Assembly (NCBI GenBank): GCA_046260765.1
Contig: JBHEOO010000010.1
Location: 30,023 to 94,022, forward strand
Source of the DNA: Chromatocurvus sp046260765
GTDB lineage: Bacteria > Pseudomonadota > Gammaproteobacteria > Pseudomonadales > Halieaceae
DNA length: 64,000 bases
Reading direction: 5' to 3'
Shown here: piece by piece, positions 43,151-50,730 of the stretch
Layout of the letters: each line of letters starts with the position of its first letter
Numbering within the stretch: the stretch's first letter is position 1
Notes under the pieces: generated by a model
The model's input: the letters and a program-made list of their open reading frames with translations, nothing else
Told to the model about the DNA's origin: nothing
The model's database searches: none
Made by a program: the position numbers and the translations under genes

Positions 43151-44485
43151 TTAACCCTCAGCGAGTTTCTGCTGACGTTCGATTTCCGAATCCATGTATT
43201 TGATCCATTGCTTGGCATACTGCTCGGAACGCTCGTCACGACCCGCAGCCCGGAAAGCTTCACGAGCCTTTTGGTACTCTTCCTTATTGAAATGGGCCAT
43301 ACCGAGCACCAGGCGTGCGGTATCAGGACGCTTCACGCCACCACGCTGCAGTGCGGTATTGATTGCATCGATGGCCTTGTCGAACTGGTCACCGTCAAGG
43401 TAGATATTTCCCAGCTGCGAATAAAGTTCACCAGAATCAGACTTTGACGCAGCTATTTCCATCGCGGGAATTGCTTTATCCACCTCCTGTGCCTGACGCC
43501 ATGACCCTGCCATCAGTTCATAGTTCTTGACCTCGTCTTCGATGAGCTCATCCTCAAAGCCCTTTTCAAGCACCTTCCCTGCTTTGTAAGGTACACCCTG
43601 GCTGAGGTACAGCGACGCCAGATTGCGTAATTCTCCATCCTTGTCCAGCATGTCCTGAACGTACGCAGTCTCCATAGAGCCGAGCTGCCGCTTTTCGTTG
43701 TTCTTCTCTGAATACATATAACCGAGTTGAACCCAGTAATCCTTCTTTGGGTAGTGCGTCAGCAACTCTTCGAGCACAGCGAGTGCACTGTCCGTGTCAC
43801 CGCGATCGGTATAAAGGAATCGCGCAAGGTTGTACCACTGCTCCTTCGGAGTTTTGTCTTTCTCTCGATAGAGTTCGATAGCTATCTCAACGTTTTCAAG
43901 AGATTTGGGATAGTCCTCAAGCTGGTAATAACCCTGGGCAAGCAAAACGTAGGCATTCGCTGGCGCATTCTCACTCATTTCGAACCATGCCAGAAGCGCA
44001 TCAATCCCCTCTCGCCAGTTTTCCTGCACGAAGTGCAGCTGTGCCACCGTAAAACGCGTGTTGATTTCCATGGCCAGCGGAATATCGGGCTGTTTGACCA
44101 CATTTTCGTAGGACTGTAGCGCTCTGGCGTAGTCTTCCCTTGAATAATGAATAAAAGCCATCAGATTGTAGACGTTGGCCAGTTCATAGCTGTTAAGCTC
44201 ATTCCTGCCCCGATCATTGATCATTTCATTCAAAACCTGCTCAGCAGTGGCGAGATCTTTTTCCTCCGCCGCTGTCTGCGCCTCCGAGAGCTTTTCATAG
44301 ACGGAATTCCGTAAAGCAGGTGTCTTGCGCGTCTCGCGCTCCTCCTGCTGATCCTGCGCAAACGCCTTGCCCAGACCCAATGCCGCCAGGGAGCTCTCAG
44401 CGGACAGCTGGCTTATAATGGACTGTCCAGCAGTGATTGCCAGTGACAGCGCTGTTGCACCGATCAATGTACGTGTCATGGTCAT
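43151..44485 (-). CDS. Periplasmic TPR-repeat protein of the TonB2 operon
   Basis: A 444-residue exported protein made largely of tetratricopeptide repeats (for example AFIHYSREDYARALQSYENVV, LAQGYYQLEDYPKSLENVEIAIELY, LGNIYLDGDQFDKAIDAINTAL). A hydrophobic N-terminus and the ALGLGKAFAQDQ segment suggest a signal peptide or anchored start ending near residue 44. It is the last of six closely spaced genes after tonB (18-bp gap). Such TPR proteins accompany TonB2-type clusters in Vibrio, Shewanella and relatives and are thought to aid energy transfer to receptors. The exact role is not established. Confidence 0.85.
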   Translation of the reverse strand: MTMTRTLIGATALSLAITAGQSIISQLSAESSLAALGLGKAFAQDQQEERETRKTPALRNSVYEKLSEAQTAAEEKDLATAEQVLNEMINDRGRNELNSYELANVYNLMAFIHYSREDYARALQSYENVVKQPDIPLAMEINTRFTVAQLHFVQENWREGIDALLAWFEMSENAPANAYVLLAQGYYQLEDYPKSLENVEIAIELYREKDKTPKEQWYNLARFLYTDRGDTDSALAVLEELLTHYPKKDYWVQLGYMYSEKNNEKRQLGSMETAYVQDMLDKDGELRNLASLYLSQGVPYKAGKVLEKGFEDELIEDEVKNYELMAGSWRQAQEVDKAIPAMEIAASKSDSGELYSQLGNIYLDGDQFDKAIDAINTALQRGGVKRPDTARLVLGMAHFNKEEYQKAREAFRAAGRDERSEQYAKQWIKYMDSEIERQQKLAEG

Positions 44486-44503
44486 GCGATGACCCTCCAG
44501 CGA

Positions 44504-45112
44504 TTAATTCTCGAGCTCGAATGTGAACTTGTTCTGAACACCTGCAACCTCGATTGCCTCACCATCTACCACGCGCGGCTTATACTTGAACTTCTCCGCC
44601 GCTTTGACAGATGCCCGCTCAAAGACACCGGAGGGTGAACAATCCACCGCCTGTGGATCTTTTATCGAGCCATTCCTGGTTACCGTATATTCAACGATGC
44701 AATAGCCAGTAATGCCGCGAGTCTGCGCGCGACGCGGATAAATGGGTGCAACCTTAACGATAGGCAGATACTCACCATCTCCACCACCCATACCGCTACT
44801 GGCAATATCGATTTCTACTGTTGACCGCGGTGCAGTATTAACTGCGTCCGCATCCACGTCCGCATCCATGTCGGGCGTATCCAGATCGGGCGGAGGCTCT
44901 TCCGGATCTTCAATTTTGTCCGGCTTTTTCTGCTCCACATTGGTATCTATGTCCCGCTCTGGCATAACGATATCGGCAAGGCGTGTACGTTCTTCTTCAT
45001 CTATATCCGGGTTCGCCGTAGCGATCAGATATTGCATAAGAAAGAACAGACCGCCTGCCACAGGTAACGCGAGCAGAGCGCCGAAAACAATCCTGGTCAG
45101 ACTTTTAGGCAT
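44504..45112 (-). CDS. tonB: TonB-type energy transducer
   Basis: A 202-residue protein anchored by one N-terminal helix (IVFGALLALPVAGGLFFLMQYLI). A Pro/Asp/Glu-rich periplasmic spacer follows (KKPDKIEDPEEPPPDLDTPDMDADVDADA). The C-terminal TonB domain has YLPIVKVAPIYPRRAQTRGITGYCIVEYTVTRNG and the closing FKYKPRVVDGEAIEVAGVQNKFTFEL. The short acidic spacer, instead of a Lys-Pro-rich one, is typical of TonB2-like proteins. It couples the proton-driven ExbB-ExbD complex to outer-membrane receptors. It lies 12 bp after exbD. Confidence 0.93.
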   Translation of the reverse strand: MPKSLTRIVFGALLALPVAGGLFFLMQYLIATANPDIDEEERTRLADIVMPERDIDTNVEQKKPDKIEDPEEPPPDLDTPDMDADVDADAVNTAPRSTVEIDIASSGMGGGDGEYLPIVKVAPIYPRRAQTRGITGYCIVEYTVTRNGSIKDPQAVDCSPSGVFERASVKAAEKFKYKPRVVDGEAIEVAGVQNKFTFELEN

Positions 45113-45124
45113 AATAGTGATTCA

Positions 45125-45529
45125 CTACTTCTTGTCGGTGGCCAGAGAGACGTCATAGACGCCAGCTTCGCGAGCCGCATCAAGTACCGCCGCAACCGTT
45201 TCGGTATTTGACTTGTTGTCGGCCTGAATAACCACAGCACCCTTCGGGTTTTCTGCGTGTAGTCGTTCAATATTAGCTCTTACCGCACGCTCGTCAATAC
45301 GGCGCTTGTCCATCCATATTTCATTGGTAGCGTTGATCGCTATAAGAATGTTGACATTATCCTTTGGCTGGGCTGTTGATGCCTCCGGTCTCGTGACCTC
45401 AACGCCAGCTTCCTTAATGAAGGTCGCGGTGACGATGAAGAAAATCAACATAATGAAGACCACGTCCAGCATCGGCGTGAGGTCGATCTGGGCTTCGTCT
45501 TCCGCTGCTACCTGTCTGTTTCTGCGCAT
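45125..45529 (-). CDS. exbD: ExbD-type proton channel subunit
   Basis: A 134-residue biopolymer-transport protein with one membrane helix. The conserved channel Asp lies in DLTPMLDVVFIMLIFFIVTATF, and the periplasmic domain ends with VVIQADNKSNTETVAAVLDAAREAG. It works with the ExbB-type protein encoded just upstream (12-bp gap) to use the proton gradient for TonB. Confidence 0.95.
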   Translation of the reverse strand: MRRNRQVAAEDEAQIDLTPMLDVVFIMLIFFIVTATFIKEAGVEVTRPEASTAQPKDNVNILIAINATNEIWMDKRRIDERAVRANIERLHAENPKGAVVIQADNKSNTETVAAVLDAAREAGVYDVSLATDKK

Positions 45530-45541
45530 AGCTGTGCTCTC

Positions 45542-46072
45542 TTAATGATCGGTAGTCAGATTGTCAGCCAGCAGCTCGCTTTCGCGCTGGGCAATCCGCT
45601 GGACGTAAGTATTGCCGAAAACGCCGGACAAAGCGGCCACCATCCCTGCCATAGTGGGAATCGTGGCTCGCGATACACCTCCGGCCATGGACTTGGCGTC
45701 ACCGCCCCCGGTGACGGCCATAATATTGAAGACTTCGATCATCCCGGTCACTGTACCCAACAGACCAAGCAAGGGACACAATGCCACCAGGGTCTTGATC
45801 ACGGACAGGTTCTGGTTGATCTGAAGGCGCGCCTCCGAGACCAGCTTTTCACGGACACGGTGTGCCGCCCACGAACGCCGCTCGGGGCGCGCTTCCCATT
45901 CACCAAGAATCCTGATGACTTCCTGCTTCCAGTTCAGCTTGAAAAACCAGATGCGCTCGAAGATCAACATCCACATGAAGAACAACAGGATGGCAATGAA
46001 CCAGAGGACGTTGCCACCCATGTCCATGAAGCGGTTGACTGCCTGAATCGCGTTTTCGAACCAGAACATCAT
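45542..46072 (-). CDS. exbB: ExbB/TolQ-type proton channel protein, short form
   Basis: A 176-residue, three-helix protein of the MotA/TolQ/ExbB family. Helix 1 is GNVLWFIAILLFFMWMLIFERIWFF. The conserved LVALCPLLGLLGTVTGMIEVF and SRATIPTMAGMVAALSGVF helices line the channel. ATG at 46072 (MMFWFENAI) follows GGGGAAG, 1 bp after the previous stop. The frame extends upstream to 46129, but only within the previous gene. Confidence 0.94.
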   Translation of the reverse strand: MMFWFENAIQAVNRFMDMGGNVLWFIAILLFFMWMLIFERIWFFKLNWKQEVIRILGEWEARPERRSWAAHRVREKLVSEARLQINQNLSVIKTLVALCPLLGLLGTVTGMIEVFNIMAVTGGGDAKSMAGGVSRATIPTMAGMVAALSGVFGNTYVQRIAQRESELLADNLTTDH

Positions 46073-46073
46073 C

Positions 46074-47507
46074 TCACTTCCCCAGGTTTGACTCGGTGTG
46101 CTCGGCCACGATGCCCGTGCTCTGCTCATTCAGTATGTGAATGATTCTTTGCGCACGACCGTTCACCACTGTATGCAGGAGAACAGTCGGAATCGCCACA
46201 AGAAGGCCGAGAACCGTCGTGACCAGGGCGCCTGAAATACCGCCTGCCATGGCTTTGGGATCACCCGCGCCGAAGATGGTAATTGCCTGGAAGGTAACGA
46301 TCATCCCCGTCACTGTACCCAGCAGACCCATCAGAGGCGCCACCGCGGCAATAATCTTCAGGAGCGTCAGACCACTCTCCAGTTTCGGCGTTTCCTTGAG
46401 AATACCCTCGGACAGCTTGAGCTCTAGGGTTTCTGTATCCATTGAAGGGTTATCTTCGTGAATCTTGAGGACGCGACCCAGCGGGTTGTTGTCGTTTGCC
46501 TTGTCGGTCTTGAGCTGGGAATTCACTCTTGAGCTCACAGAGGACAATATGACGAGGCGGATGATGGCCAGAATGAAGGCAAAGACACCCACTGCGGTAA
46601 TGGCGTAGCCAATATAACCACCCTGGTGCCAGCGCTCCTCCATGGTCGGGCTGTTGATCATCGCGGCGAGATACGAACCGCCGGTGGGGCCGGTGGGGTC
46701 GATGCCGAAGCGCTTCATACCACTGTCAGCATTGGCCAGGGTCGTCGCCATGTCGGTGTAGTTACTAGCAGGCTGACGAGCCAATTCTTCGAGAGTTCCT
46801 TTGCTTGGAACGTAGGTAAGATACTGGCCGTCTTCAGAGATCACGTTGAAGGTGCCTATACGCACAACCTTCTCTGTGACCTTGTCACCATTGGGCCTGG
46901 ACACTTCAGCATCGAATGCCACAACCTTGCCAGACTCGATCATTTCTCGCTGAAGCTCGAACCAGACGCGCTCTATCTCTTCGATGCTCGGCAACCGGTC
47001 GCTGCTGCTCATCTTCTTGATCAGTTCGTTCAGATACTCTTCGCGGTTGGGAAACTCGGCGCTGGTGATTGAGAACTCAAGATTGCTCGCAAGGTCGCCC
47101 GCTGTTGAGGTGAGGTGGCCAAAAAGCTCCGACAGCGTGCCCAGTCGGTCGCGCAGCACCTCCTGCTTCTGCGCGATGGTGACCTCGTTCTCCTCGAATT
47201 CAGCTTCCAGCTGTGAACTGAGGTTTTCCTGACGGGTACGCTCGTCTTCGGCAGACTTGAGTTCCGCTGCCTGATTGGCCTTATCCTGTTGGAAACGCTG
47301 CTCGCGCTGGCGGTTTTCCTGCATTTCCTGAGTCTGACCCTGCTTCACAAACTCCAGCAGTTGCTCGAGTGACTGCGCCTGATCTTCTTCCGAGGCACTG
47401 GACTGAGCCTGTGGCGCAGCATCCTCCTGAGCGCTCGCCAGGCTTGCGCCGAGGGTCAGTACGCCACAGAGCGTGAGCGTGGCAGCAGATACGAATTGCT
47501 TAATCAT
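46074..47507 (-). CDS. Long MotA/TolQ/ExbB-family protein with periplasmic N-domain (TtpC-like)
   Basis: A 477-residue second ExbB homologue. It has a signal peptide (about 1-26, LGASLASA), a long coiled coil (about 40-120, rich in Gln/Glu/Arg), a periplasmic domain and then the three-helix ExbB core with LKIIAAVAPLMGLLGTVTGMIVTFQAI and ISGALVTTVLGLLVAIPTVLLHT. This architecture matches TtpC of Vibrio TonB2 systems, needed there for TonB2-dependent iron uptake. Whether the system here serves iron or other receptors is not known. It adjoins the DUF3450 gene. Confidence 0.9.
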   Translation of the reverse strand: MIKQFVSAATLTLCGVLTLGASLASAQEDAAPQAQSSASEEDQAQSLEQLLEFVKQGQTQEMQENRQREQRFQQDKANQAAELKSAEDERTRQENLSSQLEAEFEENEVTIAQKQEVLRDRLGTLSELFGHLTSTAGDLASNLEFSITSAEFPNREEYLNELIKKMSSSDRLPSIEEIERVWFELQREMIESGKVVAFDAEVSRPNGDKVTEKVVRIGTFNVISEDGQYLTYVPSKGTLEELARQPASNYTDMATTLANADSGMKRFGIDPTGPTGGSYLAAMINSPTMEERWHQGGYIGYAITAVGVFAFILAIIRLVILSSVSSRVNSQLKTDKANDNNPLGRVLKIHEDNPSMDTETLELKLSEGILKETPKLESGLTLLKIIAAVAPLMGLLGTVTGMIVTFQAITIFGAGDPKAMAGGISGALVTTVLGLLVAIPTVLLHTVVNGRAQRIIHILNEQSTGIVAEHTESNLGK

Positions 47508-48293
47508 TTATTTGGCCTCCGGCGCGGGAATGGGCATGTTCATCAAATCAATGGAAGCTTCCTGGCGTGCAATGCGCAGACCCTGCATGATGGCGGAGCG
47601 ATATTCCCCCCGATCCAGCTGTACCCAGCTGCGACTTTCCTGATCCCACGCCCCGGACAATTCGGTGTCCGTCGTCTGATAAACCAGCGCTATACGACCC
47701 ACGCGCAGGAAGTTGACGTCCCGCTCCGTGCCGTCGATCTCTACACTACCTTTATAGGCATCAAGCTTACGACCGTACTCGTTTTCGATCTTGTAGGCCT
47801 CAAGCACCTGGCGGAACTTCTCGGCGACGCTGACATCCGAGCGATCCAGATTTTCTCGAAGGAACCGGATACGCTGCTCACGCTCCTCGATATGAAACGG
47901 CACGTCCAGCTCGACAAAGCGCTCAAGCCCGTCGACCATGCGCACAACCAGTGGCGTCATCTGGCGCTGAATGACGGTTACCTGCTCGATAGATTCGTCG
48001 ATGTCGGCAATGCGCCTGTTCTGGTTATCGATCTGACTCTGCAGACGTGCGTTGTAGACCTTGAGACCGTCAACCTGCTTCATGACCGACTTGTAGTCGC
48101 TCAACAAATCACGCGTCTCGTCGGCAAGCCGGTCAACCCGTGCCTGCGACTGCCGGGCCGCTTCTGTTTTCTCCTCACTCACGTCGAGGATGGAGTCCAG
48201 CGTGCTTGACTGCACAGCGCTTACCGCACCCACAAGGGCTAGGCAGGACACTGTGATTGTCAGCAGCACATTCTTCAATCGATAGGTAGTCAT
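47508..48293 (-). CDS. DUF3450 periplasmic coiled-coil protein
   Basis: A 261-residue exported protein matching DUF3450. It has a signal peptide (about 1-26), a long coiled coil (about 40-115, SEEKTEAARQSQARVDRLADETRDLLSDY onward) and a C-terminal domain with YKGSVEIDGTERDVNFLRVGRIALVYQT. It is the first gene of the TonB2-type operon. The stop abuts the next ATG, so coupling is tight. ATG at 48293 is preferred as the signal peptide then begins normally; ATG at 48317 is an alternative. Confidence 0.88.
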   Translation of the reverse strand: MTTYRLKNVLLTITVSCLALVGAVSAVQSSTLDSILDVSEEKTEAARQSQARVDRLADETRDLLSDYKSVMKQVDGLKVYNARLQSQIDNQNRRIADIDESIEQVTVIQRQMTPLVVRMVDGLERFVELDVPFHIEEREQRIRFLRENLDRSDVSVAEKFRQVLEAYKIENEYGRKLDAYKGSVEIDGTERDVNFLRVGRIALVYQTTDTELSGAWDQESRSWVQLDRGEYRSAIMQGLRIARQEASIDLMNMPIPAPEAK

Positions 48294-48566
48294 GGGAATA
48301 GTGCTTCCTATATCCATAAATGTATTAGGGCTGATGGGGAGAGACCCGGTGCCGCTCTCTTCAGATTTGTCACAGAAGGTCGAGCGAACGAAGTCAGATG
48401 AAACCAGATAACAAAGATCTTTTCAAACACGTTGCGAATAAGGCCCGGGGTGCGATCAAATATGTGCAATATCGTAACACTCACATTATTTTTCCGGCAA
48501 AAAGGTAACAGACGGGCTGCTTTCACAGGCCCAGGCCGCTCCTGACGAAACAGCAAACGCGCGGTG

Positions 48567-49085
48567 TCAGCGGCGCTGCAACACGATAAAACTGAAGGGG
48601 AAGTCGTTTCTGCTGTCCGCAGCGTGATCTTCCCGGGAGATTTCCCGCCACTCCTCCGGCACCAGAACTGGCAGTCGAGCATCCCCTTCCACGTCTGCGT
48701 GCACTCGCGTCAGGTAAATGCGCTGTATCAGCGGCATGCCCTCGGCATACAACTGCGCACCACCCAGTAACATGAGCTCCTCTGCCCCAGACGCCCGCGC
48801 AGACGCTTCGGCCAGGGTGAATGCCTCATCAACGCCCCGCACCACGCTGACACCCGCGGCCGCGAACTCAGGATTGCGTGAAACGACAATATTGTCGCGG
48901 CCAGGCAGTGGACGCCCGATCGAGTCAAAGGTTCGCCGGCCCATTATCACCGGCTTACCCATCGTGACACGCCGGAAGTAGCGCAAATCCTCAGGAATGC
49001 GCCAGGGCAGGGTGTTGTTGCGGCCGATCGTGCCATTGCGGGCCGCGGCAACAATCATGCTGAACGTGACAGTCTGTGCGCTCAC
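48567..49085 (-). CDS. folA: Dihydrofolate reductase
   Basis: A 172-residue enzyme reducing dihydrofolate to tetrahydrofolate with NADPH. Conserved features are NGTIGRNNTLPWRIPEDLRYFRRVTMGKPVIMGRRTFDSIGRPLPGRDNIVVSR, including the active-site Asp/Glu region and the NADPH loop GRRT. GTG at 49085 overlaps the thyA stop as GTGA, tying it to thyA, which produces dihydrofolate. Confidence 0.96.
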   Translation of the reverse strand: MSAQTVTFSMIVAAARNGTIGRNNTLPWRIPEDLRYFRRVTMGKPVIMGRRTFDSIGRPLPGRDNIVVSRNPEFAAAGVSVVRGVDEAFTLAEASARASGAEELMLLGGAQLYAEGMPLIQRIYLTRVHADVEGDARLPVLVPEEWREISREDHAADSRNDFPFSFIVLQRR

Positions 49086-49915
49086 ACGGCCACCGGTGCA
49101 GAAATGTGGGCATGCGGTCGGTAATCGCGCACTTCAAAGTCCTCAAAGCAGTAATCGTAAATGCTCTGCGGACGACGGCGAATGTGCAGTGAAGGCAGCG
49201 GCCGTGGCTCACGCTGCAGCTGGCTGGCGACCTGCTCCAGGTGATTCACATAAATATGTGAATCGCCTGTCGTGATCACGATCTCACCGGGCGTGAGGTC
49301 GCACTGCTGGGCCAGCATATGCGTGAGCAGCGCGAGGCTGGCCGTGTTATAGGGCAGGCCGAGAAACGAATCGCTGGAGCGAATATAAAGCTGTGCCGAC
49401 AGGCGACCGCCGGCCACGTAGAATTGATATAGCAGATGACAGGGCGGGAGCGCCATGCGACCGGCGCGTGCGTTCTCCTGCGGACTCTGGCTCTCGTCGG
49501 GCAGGTATTCCACGTTCCAGCCATGAAAGAGTATGCGGCGACTGTCCGGTCGGTGTCGCAGGCAGTCCAGCACGTAGTCAATCTGGTTAATGCTGCCGCC
49601 GTCGCGGGTCGGCCAGGCGGTCCATTGCGCGCCGTACAGTGGCCCTAGCTCGCCCTCTTCGGTAGCCCACTCGTCCCAGATGCTGACGCCGTGCTCTCTT
49701 AGCCATGCGGTGTTGGTGTCACCGCGGAGGAACCACAGCAGCTCATTGACAATACTGCGAAAGTGCAGTTTCTTGGTAGTCAACAAGGGAAAGCCGTCGG
49801 CAAGGTCGTGACGGAACTGCCGCCCGAACACCGACAGAGTGCCCGTACCGGTGCGATCGTCCTTGCGCACGCCATTGTCGAGGATGTCCTGGAGCAGATC
49901 GAGATACTGGCGCAT
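49082..49915 (-). CDS. thyA: Thymidylate synthase
   Basis: A 277-residue enzyme methylating dUMP to dTMP with methylenetetrahydrofolate. The catalytic Cys lies in MALPPCHLLYQFYV, with RRILFHGWNV and RSSDSFLGLPYNTA around it. It is 13 residues longer than the E. coli enzyme because of an insertion (PDESQSPQENARAGR) just before the catalytic Cys, a feature I believe also occurs in other gammaproteobacteria. ATG at 49915 gives MRQYLDLLQDILDNG; the longer frame overlaps lgt. Confidence 0.97.
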   Translation of the reverse strand: MRQYLDLLQDILDNGVRKDDRTGTGTLSVFGRQFRHDLADGFPLLTTKKLHFRSIVNELLWFLRGDTNTAWLREHGVSIWDEWATEEGELGPLYGAQWTAWPTRDGGSINQIDYVLDCLRHRPDSRRILFHGWNVEYLPDESQSPQENARAGRMALPPCHLLYQFYVAGGRLSAQLYIRSSDSFLGLPYNTASLALLTHMLAQQCDLTPGEIVITTGDSHIYVNHLEQVASQLQREPRPLPSLHIRRRPQSIYDYCFEDFEVRDYRPHAHISAPVAV

Positions 49916-49919
49916 GTCG

Positions 49920-50726
49920 TTACCGCGTTGACCGGGCCGCCGCGCCGCCGCCACGATAGGCACGGTACAGCAGATATAAGCCGAGAAGGATCATGGGGAT
50001 GCAAAGCAGCTGGCCACGGGTCATCCAGCCAAATGCCTGGAAGCCGAGGTGCGCATCCGGCTCCCGGAAGAATTCCGCCGTGAATCGCAGAATACCATAG
50101 CCAAGGGAGAACACCCCGGATGCCGCAAAAGTGGGTCTGGGTCGGCGCGTAAACCAGAGCATAATAAAAAGAAGCAGCATTCCCTCCAGGGCAAACTGGT
50201 AGAGCTGGGACGGGTGCCGCGGAATCTGCAGGGGATCATTGGGGAAGACCATCGCCCAGGGCACGTCCGCCGCTCGCCCCCACAGTTCCTGGCCGATGAA
50301 GTTCCCGAGGCGCCCCAGCGCCAGCCCCAGCGGCGCCAGCGGGGCGACAAAATCCAGCAGGTCGGGAAACGATACGCCTTGGCGACGCGCAAACAGGAAA
50401 CTTGCCACGACCACGCCAAGAAATCCGCCGTGGAACGACATACCGCCCTGCCAGACACGCAAAATCCAGGTCGGGTCCTCGACCAGCCGGTCACCGCCAT
50501 AAAACAGGGCATAGCCGATGCGGCCCCCGAGCACGATGCCCATAGCCGCCCAGAAAATAAGATCATCCACCTGGCGGCGCGACAGCACTGCACCAGGACG
50601 TCGGCTGCGGCGAGCCGCCAGCCACCACGCAAAGGCCAGGCCACCGAGATAGGTCAGGCCGTACCAGTGGATGTTGAGTGGCCCCAGAGAGATAGCCACG
50701 GGATCGATATCGGGATAGGCGAGCAT
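49920..50726 (-). CDS. lgt: Prolipoprotein diacylglyceryl transferase
   Basis: A 268-residue, seven-helix membrane enzyme that moves diacylglycerol from phosphatidylglycerol to the lipobox cysteine, the first step of lipoprotein maturation. Conserved parts are HWYGLTYLGGLAFAWW (essential His), GGRIGYALFYGG, GGMSFHGGFLG and the signature GRLGNFIGQELWGR. ATG at 50726 starts MLAYPDIDPVAI; the frame runs further into ptsP without homology. Confidence 0.97.
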   Translation of the reverse strand: MLAYPDIDPVAISLGPLNIHWYGLTYLGGLAFAWWLAARRSRRPGAVLSRRQVDDLIFWAAMGIVLGGRIGYALFYGGDRLVEDPTWILRVWQGGMSFHGGFLGVVVASFLFARRQGVSFPDLLDFVAPLAPLGLALGRLGNFIGQELWGRAADVPWAMVFPNDPLQIPRHPSQLYQFALEGMLLLFIMLWFTRRPRPTFAASGVFSLGYGILRFTAEFFREPDAHLGFQAFGWMTRGQLLCIPMILLGLYLLYRAYRGGGAAARSTR

Positions 50727-50730
50727 GCCG

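Noticed and set aside
49082..49915. Insertion before the catalytic cysteine of thymidylate synthase as a novelty
   Set aside because: To my knowledge the same insertion occurs in other gammaproteobacterial ThyA proteins, and the active site is intact.
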